Assembly: GCF_000024345.1 (NCBI RefSeq)
Contig: NC_013729.1
Coordinates: 3,720,001-3,784,000 of the forward strand
DNA from: Kribbella flavida DSM 17836
GTDB taxonomy: Bacteria > Actinomycetota > Actinomycetes > Propionibacteriales > Kribbellaceae
Reading direction: 5' to 3'
Length of the DNA stretch: 64,000 nucleotides
The position numbers were made by a program, and so were the translations under genes. The stretch's first letter is position 1, and every line of letters begins with the position of its first letter. A model generated the notes under the pieces. The model did no database searches. It saw only the letters and a program-made list of their open reading frames with translations, and was not told the origin of the DNA. Positions 8,294 through 17,443 of this stretch are shown here, in pieces.

Positions 8294-9331
8294 ATGCAGC
8301 CAGGTCCGCAGAACGCGATCACCGATGTGCCCGGCGTCCTGGTCGGGCAGGTGGAACGGGTCGAGCCGCCGTACCTGACCGGAGTGACGGTGCTGCACTT
8401 CCCCGGAACGGCGGTTGCCGGTGTGGACGTGCGCGGCGGCGCGCCGGGCACCCGGGAGACGGACCTGCTCGACCCGGTCAACTCCAACGCGAACGTGAAC
8501 GCGATCGTGCTGACCGGCGGCAGCGCGTACGGACTGGACGCTGCGACCGGGGTGATGGCCTGGTTGGAGCAACGTGGCGAGGGCGTGCGGGTCGGGCCGG
8601 GGGAGCGGGACGTGGTCCCGATCGTGCCCGCGGCGGTGATCTTCGACCTCGGCCGGGGTGGTGAGTTCGGCGCCCGGCCGACGCACGAGTGGGGCCGGGC
8701 GGCGGTGGCCTCGGCGTCCGGCGGACCTGTTGCCACTGGCAACCGTGGCGCCGGAGCCGGGGCCCGGGCGGGACGGCTGAAGGGCGGTGTCGGCAGTGCC
8801 AGCGTCGGCCTCGGCGACGGTACGACGGTGGGCGCGCTCGTGGTGCTCAACGCGGTCGGCTCGGCCGTCGCACCGAACGGCCGGCTCTACGGAGAGGACC
8901 GGTTGCTGGACGGTGAGGTCCCGCCGCTCGAGACGCCGACGGAGGCGGCTCCGGAACCGCCCGAAGGGGCTCGGCCGGGGATGAACACCGTGATCGCGGT
9001 CGTGGCGACCGATGCGCCGCTGGACAAGGCGGCGGCCCGGCGGCTGGCGATGGTGGCGCACGACGGGCTGGCCCGGGGAGTCGATCCGGTGCACACGTTG
9101 CTGGACGGCGACTCGGTCTTCGGGGTGTCGACGGCGCCGCACGGCGTGACCCGGCTCAGCGTGACCGATCCGGCCGCGCTGGGTCAGCTGGAGAGCGTGT
9201 TCTCGGCGGGAGCGCGCTGCCTGACCCGGGCGATCGTGCATGCCGTCCTGGCGGCCGAAACGGTCCGGACCCCGGGCGGCAGGCTGCTCAGTTACCGCGA
9301 CGCCTACCCGTCCGCGTTCTCGAACGGCTAG
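8294..9331 (+). CDS. P1 family peptidase (DmpA-like, S58)
   Basis: A 345-residue Ntn-type aminopeptidase precursor. The N-terminal ITDVPGVLVGQVE, the central NAIVLTGGSAYGLDAATGV and the late GMNTVIAVVATDAPLDKA match the S58/DmpA family, which cleaves itself to expose an N-terminal nucleophile, here probably the Thr of GMNT. Family members release N-terminal residues from peptides or amides, and some are beta-peptidases. The ATG at 8294 is preferred over 8237 because the family begins close to NAITDVPGV and because 8237 would overlap the divergent regulator gene. No signal peptide is seen, so it is probably cytoplasmic. Confidence 0.85.
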   Translation: MQPGPQNAITDVPGVLVGQVERVEPPYLTGVTVLHFPGTAVAGVDVRGGAPGTRETDLLDPVNSNANVNAIVLTGGSAYGLDAATGVMAWLEQRGEGVRVGPGERDVVPIVPAAVIFDLGRGGEFGARPTHEWGRAAVASASGGPVATGNRGAGAGARAGRLKGGVGSASVGLGDGTTVGALVVLNAVGSAVAPNGRLYGEDRLLDGEVPPLETPTEAAPEPPEGARPGMNTVIAVVATDAPLDKAAARRLAMVAHDGLARGVDPVHTLLDGDSVFGVSTAPHGVTRLSVTDPAALGQLESVFSAGARCLTRAIVHAVLAAETVRTPGGRLLSYRDAYPSAFSNG

Positions 9332-9444
9332 CGCGGCGTACGACCTGAGTACTACCCGCGAGCACCGTTCGGCGACCTAAGGGCGATCGGAGAACCGGCC
9401 CGGGGACCGACGCCTGCCGACGGTGATCGCGAAAGCCTTCAGCT

Positions 9445-10185
9445 ATGACGCAGCCCAGTCCCCACACCACCCAGCAATCACTGTCGCAGCACCAACCGAT
9501 CAACCCCCGGCCCGGAACCACGTCGCCGGCCTTGACCGGCCGCGGCCTGGTCAAGTACTACGGCGAGGTCGTCGGCCTGGCCGGGGTGGACGTCGCCGTC
9601 CGGCCGGGGGAGGCGCTGGCCGTGATGGGTCCGAGCGGCAACGGCAAGACCACCCTGCTGCACGTCCTGGCGGGCATTCTCACTCCGGACCAGGGCGAGG
9701 TCTGGCTCGGTGGCGACCGCGTCGACCAGTTGAGCGACGCCCAGCGGACCGTACTGCGCCGCCGCCGCCTCGGTTTCGTCTTCCAGGACAACCAGTTGCT
9801 CGCCGAGCTGCCCGCCGACGAGAACGTGGCGCTGCCGCTGATGGTCGACGGCATCTCCCGCCGGGACGCGATCGGCCGGGCGCGCGCGACGCTGGCCCAG
9901 GTCGGTCTCGCCAACGAGGTGAACCGCCGGCCGGGCGAGCTGTCCGGCGGTCAGGCCCAGCGGGTCGCCATCGCGCGGGCCCTGGTCGGTGAGCCCCAGG
10001 CGGTGTTCGCCGACGAGCCGACCGGCGCGCTGGACGCGACCACCGGCGCACAGGTGATCGACCTGCTCGTCGGTGCCGCGACCCACCGGGGTGCCGCCGT
10101 GGTCGTGGTGACCCATGACGACGCGGTCGCCGCCCGCTGCCACCGCGTGGTCCGGATCGTCGACGGCCGGGTGAGCCAGCGATGA
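9445..10185 (+). CDS. ABC transporter ATPase, MacB/LolD-like
   Basis: A 246-residue ATP-binding subunit with Walker A GPSGNGKTT, Q-loop FVFQDNQLLAELP, signature LSGGQAQRVAIARAL, Walker B AVFADEPTGALD and switch histidine in VVVVTHDD. The EPTGALD form is typical of ATPases paired with FtsX-like permeases (MacB, LolD, bacitracin-type exporters). The next gene encodes that permease and overlaps by ATGA. The first 30 residues are Gln/Pro/Thr-rich and poorly conserved. The substrate is unknown; peptide or lipid extrusion is usual for the class. Confidence 0.9.
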   Translation: MTQPSPHTTQQSLSQHQPINPRPGTTSPALTGRGLVKYYGEVVGLAGVDVAVRPGEALAVMGPSGNGKTTLLHVLAGILTPDQGEVWLGGDRVDQLSDAQRTVLRRRRLGFVFQDNQLLAELPADENVALPLMVDGISRRDAIGRARATLAQVGLANEVNRRPGELSGGQAQRVAIARALVGEPQAVFADEPTGALDATTGAQVIDLLVGAATHRGAAVVVVTHDDAVAARCHRVVRIVDGRVSQR

Positions 10186-12092
10186 ACCCGATGACCGATC
10201 TCGGCCTGCGGTTCGTCCGCCGGCCGGGTCCTGGCGGCCGGGCCGCCAACCTCGCAGCGTTCGGCGCGACCGCGGTGGTCGCGCTGCTGGTCACCTTCCT
10301 GATCGCCGGCACGCTCGGCCTGAGCCACCGCTCGGACCGGATCGGCTGGCGGGCCACCGGCGACGGCGATGCCCGGACCGCGGTCGGGGTGACCGACACG
10401 GTCGACGACATGGCCGCGGGCCGGCCGCTGACCCGCCTGGACGTGGCGATCATCAACGAGCAGCGCAATGCCGAGCTGCCGCCCCCGCCGGGGTTGCCGC
10501 ACGCGCCGAGGCCGGGCGAGGTCTTCGTCTCGCCCGAGGTGGCCAAGCTGTGGGCCGGCAGCGATCTCGCGCAGCGCTACCAGCTGCCGGCGCCGACCGG
10601 CACCATCTCGAGCGCCGGCTTGTCGTCACCGGACGAGCTGGTCGTCATCCGCGGCGTCCCGGTGAACTCGCCGGGCCTGCAGGCGTCCGACCATCCGAAC
10701 TACCTCGAGACCTGGCGCGGCACCGCGATCGACACCCGGATCGGCATGCTGCTCGTTTTCGTTGCCTTCGGCATCATGCTCGTGCTTTTCCCGCTGCTCA
10801 GCCTGGTCGGCCAGGCGGCCGGCGTGGCGGCCAAGAGGCGCGAGCACCGGCTCGCCGCACTCCGGCTGGCCGGCGCGACCCGGAGCCAGGTCCTTCTGCT
10901 CAGCGCGGTCGAGCAAGCCGTGCTCGCTGTGGCCGGTGCCGTCGCGGGACTGATCGCCTACACCGCGCTGAGCCCGCTGATCGCCCGGATCCCGCTCGGT
11001 GGCGGCCGGTGGTACCTGCAGGACCTGACCGTCAGTTGGTGGCTCGTCCTCGTCGTTCTGGTCGCCGTACCGCTGCTGTCGGTGCTGAGCGCGATGATCG
11101 GTCTCGGTCGGGTCAGCATCACCCCGCTCGGCGTCGTCCGCGGCCAGACCCGCAGGGGCATGAGCGCGCTGCGGCTCTGCCTGCTGGTTGTCGGCCCGGT
11201 CATGCTCGCGGTGCTCGGCACCGGCGGCGCGGTCCTGCCGCTGCTGATCGGTGTCGGCCTGGCCGCACTGGCCGTCCGGGTGGTCGGCCCGTTCGCGGTC
11301 CAGGTGATCGGCCGGTTCCTGGCCCGGACGGCGAGCGGCCCGGTCGCCCTGCTCGCCGGGCGACGGCTCGCCGACGATCCGAAGGCGGCGTTCCGTCCCG
11401 TCGCGGCGCTGGTGCTGAGCGGGTTCGTCACCGGCTTCCTGGCGCTGTTCATGCCGTACGGCATCACCCAGGACGGCAAGGACGCCGCCTTCGAGCTCCA
11501 CACCTCTCAGGCGACCACCTCCGCGGTCGCTCAGGACGCGAAACGGCGACTGGCCCAGGCCGGACTGCAGGGCGAGGTGACCGCTCGGGACCAGGTCGTC
11601 GACATCACCGTCGCGACCACCGACCGGGAAAGGGTCCGCACGATCCTGTACGACGTGGCGCCGGACCAGGTTCCGCTCACGGCGGCGGAGAAGGAAGCGC
11701 ACGAGGCCGGCGTGTACCTCGACATGCGACTCGGGGTCGCGTTGCTGCTCGGGCTGGTCTTCGTCACCGGTGCCGCCTCGACCGCCGCGGGTGCGGTCGG
11801 GACAGCGCTGGACCAGGCGGCTCCGGCGAAGGCGCTGCGGCGGTCCGGCGTACCGCTGTCGGTGATCGAGCGATCGGCCCGGTTGGCGGCCGTCGTCCCG
11901 GTGGTCGGGGTCGGGCTGCCCGTGGTTGGCTTCGGCGCGCTGTGCGGGCTGGCGCTGAGCGGTGGAAAGGTGATCACCGAGGGCAGTTCCGGAGTCCTGC
12001 TGCTGTGCGGCCAGGTGGTGGTCGGGCTGGTCCTGGTCGCGGTCGCCGGGGCCGCCGGTGCCCCGGTGTTGCGCAGGGCGAGCGCGGGCTGA
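10182..12092 (+). CDS. FtsX-like ABC permease
   Basis: A 636-residue membrane protein translated through an ATGA overlap with its ATPase gene. One membrane segment at about 25-45 is followed by an extracytoplasmic region. A three-helix FtsX domain lies near residues 185-310 (GVAAKRREHRLAALRLAGATRS is the coupling region), and a second membrane bundle occupies the C-terminal third (ALRRSGVPLSVIERSARLAA is the matching coupling segment). Two FtsX modules in one chain suggest the permease works as a monomer or asymmetric unit with two ATPases. No sensor kinase or resistance gene sits alongside. Confidence 0.85.
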   Translation: MNPMTDLGLRFVRRPGPGGRAANLAAFGATAVVALLVTFLIAGTLGLSHRSDRIGWRATGDGDARTAVGVTDTVDDMAAGRPLTRLDVAIINEQRNAELPPPPGLPHAPRPGEVFVSPEVAKLWAGSDLAQRYQLPAPTGTISSAGLSSPDELVVIRGVPVNSPGLQASDHPNYLETWRGTAIDTRIGMLLVFVAFGIMLVLFPLLSLVGQAAGVAAKRREHRLAALRLAGATRSQVLLLSAVEQAVLAVAGAVAGLIAYTALSPLIARIPLGGGRWYLQDLTVSWWLVLVVLVAVPLLSVLSAMIGLGRVSITPLGVVRGQTRRGMSALRLCLLVVGPVMLAVLGTGGAVLPLLIGVGLAALAVRVVGPFAVQVIGRFLARTASGPVALLAGRRLADDPKAAFRPVAALVLSGFVTGFLALFMPYGITQDGKDAAFELHTSQATTSAVAQDAKRRLAQAGLQGEVTARDQVVDITVATTDRERVRTILYDVAPDQVPLTAAEKEAHEAGVYLDMRLGVALLLGLVFVTGAASTAAGAVGTALDQAAPAKALRRSGVPLSVIERSARLAAVVPVVGVGLPVVGFGALCGLALSGGKVITEGSSGVLLLCGQVVVGLVLVAVAGAAGAPVLRRASAG

Positions 12093-12143
12093 CAGCCGGG
12101 AGCAGTGAGTGGCGCTGGGACCGGTGCATGCAAGGATGAGGGT

Positions 12144-12758
12144 ATGCGTGACCTGAATGCGCCGGTCCCGGAGCTCGCGGACGCGTCTGCCGCGCTGCGC
12201 GACGCGATCGACCGGTGCGGCTACTACCCCGACGTGGTGACGGACTCGCTCGCGATCGCGATCGCCGGCGAACCGATCCGGGCCTTCGTGCTGCAGCACG
12301 AACCGACGTTCGACCGTGACGAGGTCCGGCGGCACATCACCATCCTGGCGCTGACCCCGAGCCGGCTGATCGTCGGGCACACCGACGAGCACGCCGCCGA
12401 CGACCTGATCCGGGCGCCGTACGCGTCGACCTCGACCGAGGCGATCCCGCTGAACCGGGTGAACGCCGTCGTGGTCAACCGCGTCGTGCCGAACCCGGCC
12501 GGCTACGCGCCGGGCAAGGCGGACCCGGCCGCCGGCGGCGGTGAGGTGGTGCTGACGATCGGCTGGGGCATGGTGAACCGGATCGATCTGGAGCCCGCCG
12601 TCTGCGCCGACCCGAACTGCGAAGCCGACCACGGCTACACCGGGTCCGTCGCCGCCGACGACATCTCGTTGCGGATCAGCGCGGCGGCCGACGGCCCGGC
12701 CGGGATCCAGCAGGCGCTCGACTTCGCCGCGGCACTGTCGTTCGCGACCAGCAGGTAG
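12144..12758 (+). CDS. DUF5998 family protein
   Basis: A 204-residue protein I recognise as the actinobacterial DUF5998 family. Sequence marks are RCGYYPDVVTDSLAIAIAGE at the start, the conserved HEPTFDRDEVRRHITILALT core and a Cys pair in VCADPNCEADHG. No catalytic motif is evident and its function is unknown. The ATG at 12144 follows AAGGATGAG at a suitable distance and is preferred over the upstream ATG at 12105. Five bases separate it from the next gene, so they probably form one operon. Confidence 0.7.
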   Translation: MRDLNAPVPELADASAALRDAIDRCGYYPDVVTDSLAIAIAGEPIRAFVLQHEPTFDRDEVRRHITILALTPSRLIVGHTDEHAADDLIRAPYASTSTEAIPLNRVNAVVVNRVVPNPAGYAPGKADPAAGGGEVVLTIGWGMVNRIDLEPAVCADPNCEADHGYTGSVAADDISLRISAAADGPAGIQQALDFAAALSFATSR

Positions 12759-12763
12759 CCGCC

Positions 12764-13885
12764 GTGCCCGGCCCGCCGACGGTCCTGCCCGCGTACGGCG
12801 GCGGCTCGCTGGCCGACGTCCTGCCGTCGGTCGCCGGCGCGCTGTCGGTCCCCGGTGAGCAGAACCAGCTCGGCCTTCCCCCCGCGTCCCGGTACGCCGT
12901 ACTCCTGCTCGACGGCCTCGGGTGGAACCTGCTGCAGCGGCACGCCGAGCTCGCGCCGTACCTGTCCTCGTTGACCGCGCGGGCGCTGACGGCCGGCGTA
13001 CCGTCGACCACCGCGGCGAGCCTGACCAGTCTCGGGACGGGGCTGCCGCCGGGGGCGCACGGGATCGTCGGGTACTCCTCGATCGTGCCGGAGACCGGGG
13101 GACTGCTGAACGCGCTCGCCTGGGACGCGCCGGTCGATCCGCGCCGGTGGCAACCGCATCCGACGGTCTTCGAGCGGATCGCCGCCGCCGGAGTGGCGAC
13201 GCGCAACGTGAGCAAGGCCCGCTTCGACAAGTCGGGGCTGACCGCGGCGGCGTTCCGGGGGAGTGCGCACCGGGGCGCGGACACCGTCGACGACCGGCTG
13301 GACGCGACCAGGTTCGCGAGCCGCGAGGGCAGCTCCTCGCTGGTGTACGTATACGACTCGCAGCTCGACTACACCGGCCACGGACAGGGATGCGAATCGT
13401 GGCAGTGGCGCAAGGAGCTGACCGCGGCCGACTCGTTCGCGCAGCGGGTGCGTGCGGCGCTGCCGCGCGACGCCGTCCTGGTCGTGGTCGCCGACCACGG
13501 CATGATCGACGTCGCGCCGGACGACCGGATCGACCTCGACGCGGACCCGACGCTCACCGACGGCCTCCGGCTGATCGGCGGCGAGTCCCGCTTTCGCCAC
13601 CTGTACTGCGTACCGGGCGCCGAGCAGGACGTCGCGACCCGGTACCGAGAGCTGCTCGGCGACCGGGCGCTCGTGCTGTCCCGGGCCGAGGCGGCCGCAC
13701 GCGGGTGGTTCGGGCCCGTGGAGGAGCGCGTCGCGCCGCGGATCGGGGACGTCGTGGTGGCCTCGCTCGGTCCGGTCGCGCTGGTCGCGGGCCGGCGGTT
13801 CCCGCAGGAAGCAGGCTTGATCGGCCTGCACGGCTCGCTGACCGAGGACGAGATGGCCATTCCGCTCCTGGTCGACGCGGGCTAG
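12764..13885 (+). CDS. alkaline-phosphatase-superfamily phosphodiesterase
   Basis: A 373-residue enzyme of the nucleotide pyrophosphatase/phosphodiesterase branch. AVLLLDGLGWNLL carries the first metal Asp, AGVPSTTAASLTSLGTGL the catalytic Thr, YDSQLDYTGHGQG and VVVADHGMIDVAP the remaining Asp/His ligands, so the two-zinc site looks complete. No signal peptide is visible, so a cytoplasmic role is likely. It starts at GTG 12764, five bases after the DUF5998 gene. The substrate is not predictable. Confidence 0.82.
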   Translation: MPGPPTVLPAYGGGSLADVLPSVAGALSVPGEQNQLGLPPASRYAVLLLDGLGWNLLQRHAELAPYLSSLTARALTAGVPSTTAASLTSLGTGLPPGAHGIVGYSSIVPETGGLLNALAWDAPVDPRRWQPHPTVFERIAAAGVATRNVSKARFDKSGLTAAAFRGSAHRGADTVDDRLDATRFASREGSSSLVYVYDSQLDYTGHGQGCESWQWRKELTAADSFAQRVRAALPRDAVLVVVADHGMIDVAPDDRIDLDADPTLTDGLRLIGGESRFRHLYCVPGAEQDVATRYRELLGDRALVLSRAEAAARGWFGPVEERVAPRIGDVVVASLGPVALVAGRRFPQEAGLIGLHGSLTEDEMAIPLLVDAG

Positions 13886-13913
13886 CAGCTTTCCCGCGGT
13901 CGAGGGCGGTCGG

Positions 13914-15572
13914 CTAGAAGCTCCAGACGTTCCAGTAGAACGAAGCGGCGGCGACCTGCGCCTCGGCGTCCTGGGCTTTCACCGTCACCTTGTACCGGCC
14001 CGCGCCGCGCAGCAGCACACCGGTGATCCAGCCCCGTTCGGCGTCGATCGTCAGGCCCGGCGGCAAGCCGACCGCGGAGTAGCTGATGTCGCCCTTGCTG
14101 CTGGACCCCTTGATCTGCAGCGGAACCGCGGGCAGCCCGCCGACGCCGAGCTGCTCGGACGGTTTGGTGACGGTGACGCCGGAGGCCGAGGTGGTCGTCG
14201 TGGCGCCGACTGCCTCGGCGGCGTCGACCAGTCCCTCGCCGTAGTACGAGTTGTTCGCTGCCGAGCCGGCGCACTCGCCGCCGGAGGCGACCGGGCAGGC
14301 CAGGTCGTTGGCCTGGGCGGCCAGCCGGGCCCGGACCTGCTCGGGCGTCAGCTTCGGATTCGCGCTGCGCAGCAGGGCGGCGACGCCGGCGACGTGCGGC
14401 GCGGCCATCGACGTACCGTCGAGGCTCTGGTAGCCGCCGCCCGGGATGGTCGAGTAGACGTCCTCGCCGGGAGCGGCGACGGAGATCTTGGCGGCGCCGT
14501 AGTTGGAGAAGTTGGACTTCTGGCTCGACGAGTCCACCGAGGCCACCACGACGACGTTCGGCAGCTCGGTCGGCAGGCTGAGGCACTCGTTGGTCACCGT
14601 GCGCGGCCCGGGCTGGGAGTCGTTCGGGCTGGTGTCGTCCTCGCCCTTCTCGGCCAGGTCGTAGTTCTCGTTGCCCGCGGCGGCGACGTTCACCACGCCC
14701 TTGCTGTCCGCGTACGCGACCGAGCGACGGACCGCCTCGGCGATCGCGTCCTGGTCCGGATCGGTCGGGCAGGCGAACAGCCAGGGATCGACGTAGTAGC
14801 TGTTGTTGGTGATCGACACGCCCTTGTCGGCGGCGAACACGAACGCGCAGACCGTGTTCTCCGGGAAGAACAGCTGGCTGCCGGCCTCGGCGACCCGGAT
14901 CGAGGAGATCCGCGCCCCCGGTGCGACCCCGACCATGCCCTTGCCGTTCTTGGCGGCGGCGATCGAGCCGGCCACGTGGGTGCCGTGCTCGCCGACCGGC
15001 CGCCACGCCCCGGGCCGGACGTCGGTCTTGCCGTACGCGCAGGACGCCGAGCGGGCCGCGTCGAAGTTCGGCCGCAGATCCGGGTGCTGGTCGTCGACGC
15101 CGGTGTCCAGGACGGCGACGGTGACGGCCTTGGAGCCCGGGTTGACCGCCCAGGCCTTGTCGGCGCCGATCTGCTCCATGTCGGAGCGTGGGATCTCCGG
15201 CGACTCGTCCGGCCTCACCGGCGCCGCCGGGGGGACGGCCGGGTTCGCCGCGGCCGCCGGAACGTCCGACGTCCGGGTCGCGCCGACCTTCTGCACCCCA
15301 CCGACCGAGCGCAGCTTGGCGGCGAAGTCGGCGGTGGCCGAGTGCACGACCAGCACCCCGATCGCGTCGTACCGGGCGTACACGCTGCCGCCGTTGGCGG
15401 TGATCGCCGAGCTGACCGCGGCGGTCTGCTTCGGCGCGGTGATCACGAAGTACGCCCGCAACCCGGCCTCCGACCTCGCCGGCACGGCTGCGGTGGCAGG
15501 CACGGCGACACCGACCGCCACCAGACCGCACGACAGGACGAGCGACACCACGGAGTACAGAGCTTTGCGCAC
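13914..15572 (-). CDS. secreted subtilisin-like serine protease (S8)
   Basis: A 552-residue exported protease. A signal peptide covers about residues 1-29 (ending VAVPATAA) and an I9-like propeptide about 37-100. The S8 catalytic domain follows, with Asp156 in VAVLDTGVDDQHPDL, His196 in GEHGTHVAGS, oxyanion Asn301 in AAAGNEN and Ser388 in LDGTSMAAPHVAG. Residues about 475-552 form an Ig-like module (VGLPPGLTIDAERGWITG is the He_PIG pattern). The GTG at 15572 puts the basic residues at the right place for the signal; the upstream extension is out of family. It is divergent from the thymidine kinase gene with a 90-bp gap and appears inserted between otherwise co-directional housekeeping genes. 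Confidence 0.9.
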   Translation of the reverse strand: MRKALYSVVSLVLSCGLVAVGVAVPATAAVPARSEAGLRAYFVITAPKQTAAVSSAITANGGSVYARYDAIGVLVVHSATADFAAKLRSVGGVQKVGATRTSDVPAAAANPAVPPAAPVRPDESPEIPRSDMEQIGADKAWAVNPGSKAVTVAVLDTGVDDQHPDLRPNFDAARSASCAYGKTDVRPGAWRPVGEHGTHVAGSIAAAKNGKGMVGVAPGARISSIRVAEAGSQLFFPENTVCAFVFAADKGVSITNNSYYVDPWLFACPTDPDQDAIAEAVRRSVAYADSKGVVNVAAAGNENYDLAEKGEDDTSPNDSQPGPRTVTNECLSLPTELPNVVVVASVDSSSQKSNFSNYGAAKISVAAPGEDVYSTIPGGGYQSLDGTSMAAPHVAGVAALLRSANPKLTPEQVRARLAAQANDLACPVASGGECAGSAANNSYYGEGLVDAAEAVGATTTTSASGVTVTKPSEQLGVGGLPAVPLQIKGSSSKGDISYSAVGLPPGLTIDAERGWITGVLLRGAGRYKVTVKAQDAEAQVAAASFYWNVWSF

Positions 15573-15662
15573 GACCAAGTAGAACCTGCCGAACCCCCAG
15601 AACGAAAGCCGACGCACCCCGGGGTCGCTGACCCGGGAGGCACTTTGGCAGGATGGGCGCCC

Positions 15663-16313
15663 GTGGCTGAGCTGCTCTACTTCACCGGGACCATGGACTG
15701 CGGCAAATCCACCCTCGCGCTGCAGATGGATCACAACCACAAGGCGCGGGGACGGCAGGGGCGGATCTTCACCAGTCACGACCGGGCCGGGGAGTCGGTG
15801 CTGTCGTCGCGGCTGGGGCTGGCCGCGGAGGCGATCGAGGTGCGGCCGGACTTCGACTTCTGGGAGTACGTCGTCGGCGAGCTGACCCACGGTGGCCGGA
15901 TCGACTACGCGGTCTGCGACGAGGCGCAGTTCTACCAGCCCGAGCAGGTCGAGCAGCTGGCGCGGATGGTCGACGAGCTGCAGATCGACGTGTTCTGCTT
16001 CGGCATCCTGACCGATTTCCGGGCGACGCTGTTCCCGGGCTCGGCCCGGCTGGTCGAGCTCGCCGACCGGATGGAGCTGCTGCAGGTCGAGGCGCTGTGC
16101 TGGTGCGGCGAGCGGGCCACCCACAACGCCCGGACCAGCGGCGGCGAGATGGTCACCGAAGGCGAGCAGCTGGTGGTCGGCGACATCGAGCAGGACGACC
16201 GTCAGCTCGCCTACGAGGTGCTCTGCCGCCGGCACCACCGGCGCCGGCTGACCGCGGCCAAGGCCCGTGCGACGCTGTCTCCCGAGGTTCTCCCGTTCGG
16301 AGGTTCCGCATGA
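15663..16313 (+). CDS. tdk: thymidine kinase, type II
   Basis: A 216-residue TK1-type kinase that salvages thymidine with ATP. The P-loop is GTMDCGKST (residues 9-17), the DEAQF motif holds the Walker B acid, FGILTDFR the thymidine-contacting loop, and a zinc lasso is seen as CWCG plus a later CRRHH. The GTG at 15663 places the P-loop at the correct distance from the N-terminus. The stop overlaps the sulfurtransferase ATG (ATGA). Confidence 0.92.
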   Translation: MAELLYFTGTMDCGKSTLALQMDHNHKARGRQGRIFTSHDRAGESVLSSRLGLAAEAIEVRPDFDFWEYVVGELTHGGRIDYAVCDEAQFYQPEQVEQLARMVDELQIDVFCFGILTDFRATLFPGSARLVELADRMELLQVEALCWCGERATHNARTSGGEMVTEGEQLVVGDIEQDDRQLAYEVLCRRHHRRRLTAAKARATLSPEVLPFGGSA

Positions 16314-17131
16314 ACCCGTTGATCACCGCCGGCGAGCTGCTCGACGCCCCGGACGACGTCGTCGTCATCGACGTCACCTGGAACCTGGCCGGCCCGCCCG
16401 GCCGCGAGGCGTACGACGCCGGCCACGTGCCGGGCGCGCACTTCGTCGACCTGGACACCGAGCTGGCCGGCCCGCCCGGCGACGGGGGCCGGCACCCGTT
16501 GCCGTCCGCAAGCGTCGTCGAGGCCGCCCTGCGCCGTGCGGGCGCCGGGCCGGACAGCTCCGTCGTCGTCTACGACGCCGCGAACTCGATGGCCGCCGCC
16601 CGGGCACGCTGGGTGTTCCGGTACTTCGGTCTGCGCGACGTGCGCGTGCTCGACGGCGGGCTCGCGGCCTGGCGCGCGGCCGGGGGAGAGGTCAGCACCG
16701 AGGTGCCCGCCGACGCGGCCGGATCGTTTGTCGCCGTACCGGGTGGGCTGCCGGTGCTGGACGCGGCCGGCGCGGCCGAGCTGGCGTCGTCGGGCGTGCT
16801 GCTGGACGCGCGGGCGCCGGAGCGGTTCGCCGGGGAGGTCGAGCCGATGGACAAGGTCGCCGGGCACATCCCGGGCGCGGTGAACGCGCCGACGACCGGC
16901 AACGTCGGCCCCGACGGCCGGTTCCTGCCCGCCGACGACCTCCGGGCCCGCTTCGCCGCGCTCGGCGCCGACGGCTCCCGGCCCGTCGGGGCGTACTGCG
17001 GGTCGGGCGTCACCGCGGCCCACGAGTCGCTCGCGCTGGAGATCGCCGGTCTCGACGCTGCTGTCTACGTCGGCTCGTGGTCGGAGTGGATCACCGACCC
17101 CGACCGCCCTGTCGCCACCGGCCCGGCCTGA
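16310..17131 (+). CDS. thiosulfate/3-mercaptopyruvate sulfurtransferase
   Basis: A 273-residue two-domain rhodanese. The C-terminal domain keeps the active-site loop CGSGVTA with Cys230. The N-terminal domain has Asp in place of Cys (YDAANSMAA), as usual for the inactive structural half. CGSGVTA is associated with mercaptopyruvate or thiosulfate sulfur transfer to thiophilic acceptors. Translation is coupled to tdk. Thymidine kinase, AP-superfamily and DUF5998 genes recur near this gene in actinobacteria, from memory. Confidence 0.9.
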   Translation: MNPLITAGELLDAPDDVVVIDVTWNLAGPPGREAYDAGHVPGAHFVDLDTELAGPPGDGGRHPLPSASVVEAALRRAGAGPDSSVVVYDAANSMAAARARWVFRYFGLRDVRVLDGGLAAWRAAGGEVSTEVPADAAGSFVAVPGGLPVLDAAGAAELASSGVLLDARAPERFAGEVEPMDKVAGHIPGAVNAPTTGNVGPDGRFLPADDLRARFAALGADGSRPVGAYCGSGVTAAHESLALEIAGLDAAVYVGSWSEWITDPDRPVATGPA

Positions 17132-17443
17132 CCGTCGGCCGGCGCGCCCAGGTACTCCGCACCCGCGCACGCACCGACGCACCTGACCACGCACTTGACC
17201 ACGCACCGGCGAGCTCGACCACGCACGGGCGCACACCCGCGCGCCTCAGCGGGTCCGGTAGCGCGCGTAGACCAGTCCGCTGTCGAAGGCGCGTTGCTCG
17301 ACCAGAACCGGTGACGCGCCCCACGGGGTGCAGCCAGGCCTTTCGAGCAGGGTGGTAACGCGGGATCGGCTGCTTGACTTCGTTGCGGCCCGGTCGCAGG
17401 CTCGAGAGCAATCGATTTCCCGCCCCGGTCGAGGAGTCCCCTG
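17132..17443. other. 312-bp intergenic region with repeats and a gene remnant
   Basis: No intact gene. Three copies of GACCACGCAC occur at 17185-17194, 17197-17206 and 17217-17226. A possible C-terminal gene fragment on the minus strand follows at 17246-17320. GAGGAG just before 17444 is the ribosome site of the DUF4185 gene. I see no clear terminator after the sulfurtransferase. Confidence 0.6.
17246..17320 (-). pseudogene. possible RibD_C/dihydrofolate-reductase-family C-terminal remnant
   Basis: The last 24 codons before a stop read PVLVEQRAFDSGLVYARYR, which resembles the C-terminal strand pair of RibD_C-type dihydrofolate reductase family proteins (typically L.LV..R.FDSGLV..RYR). The frame upstream overlaps the DUF4185 gene antisense and shows no continuation of the family. 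If real, it is a decayed 3' end. The similarity is short and from memory, so chance is possible. Confidence 0.3.
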
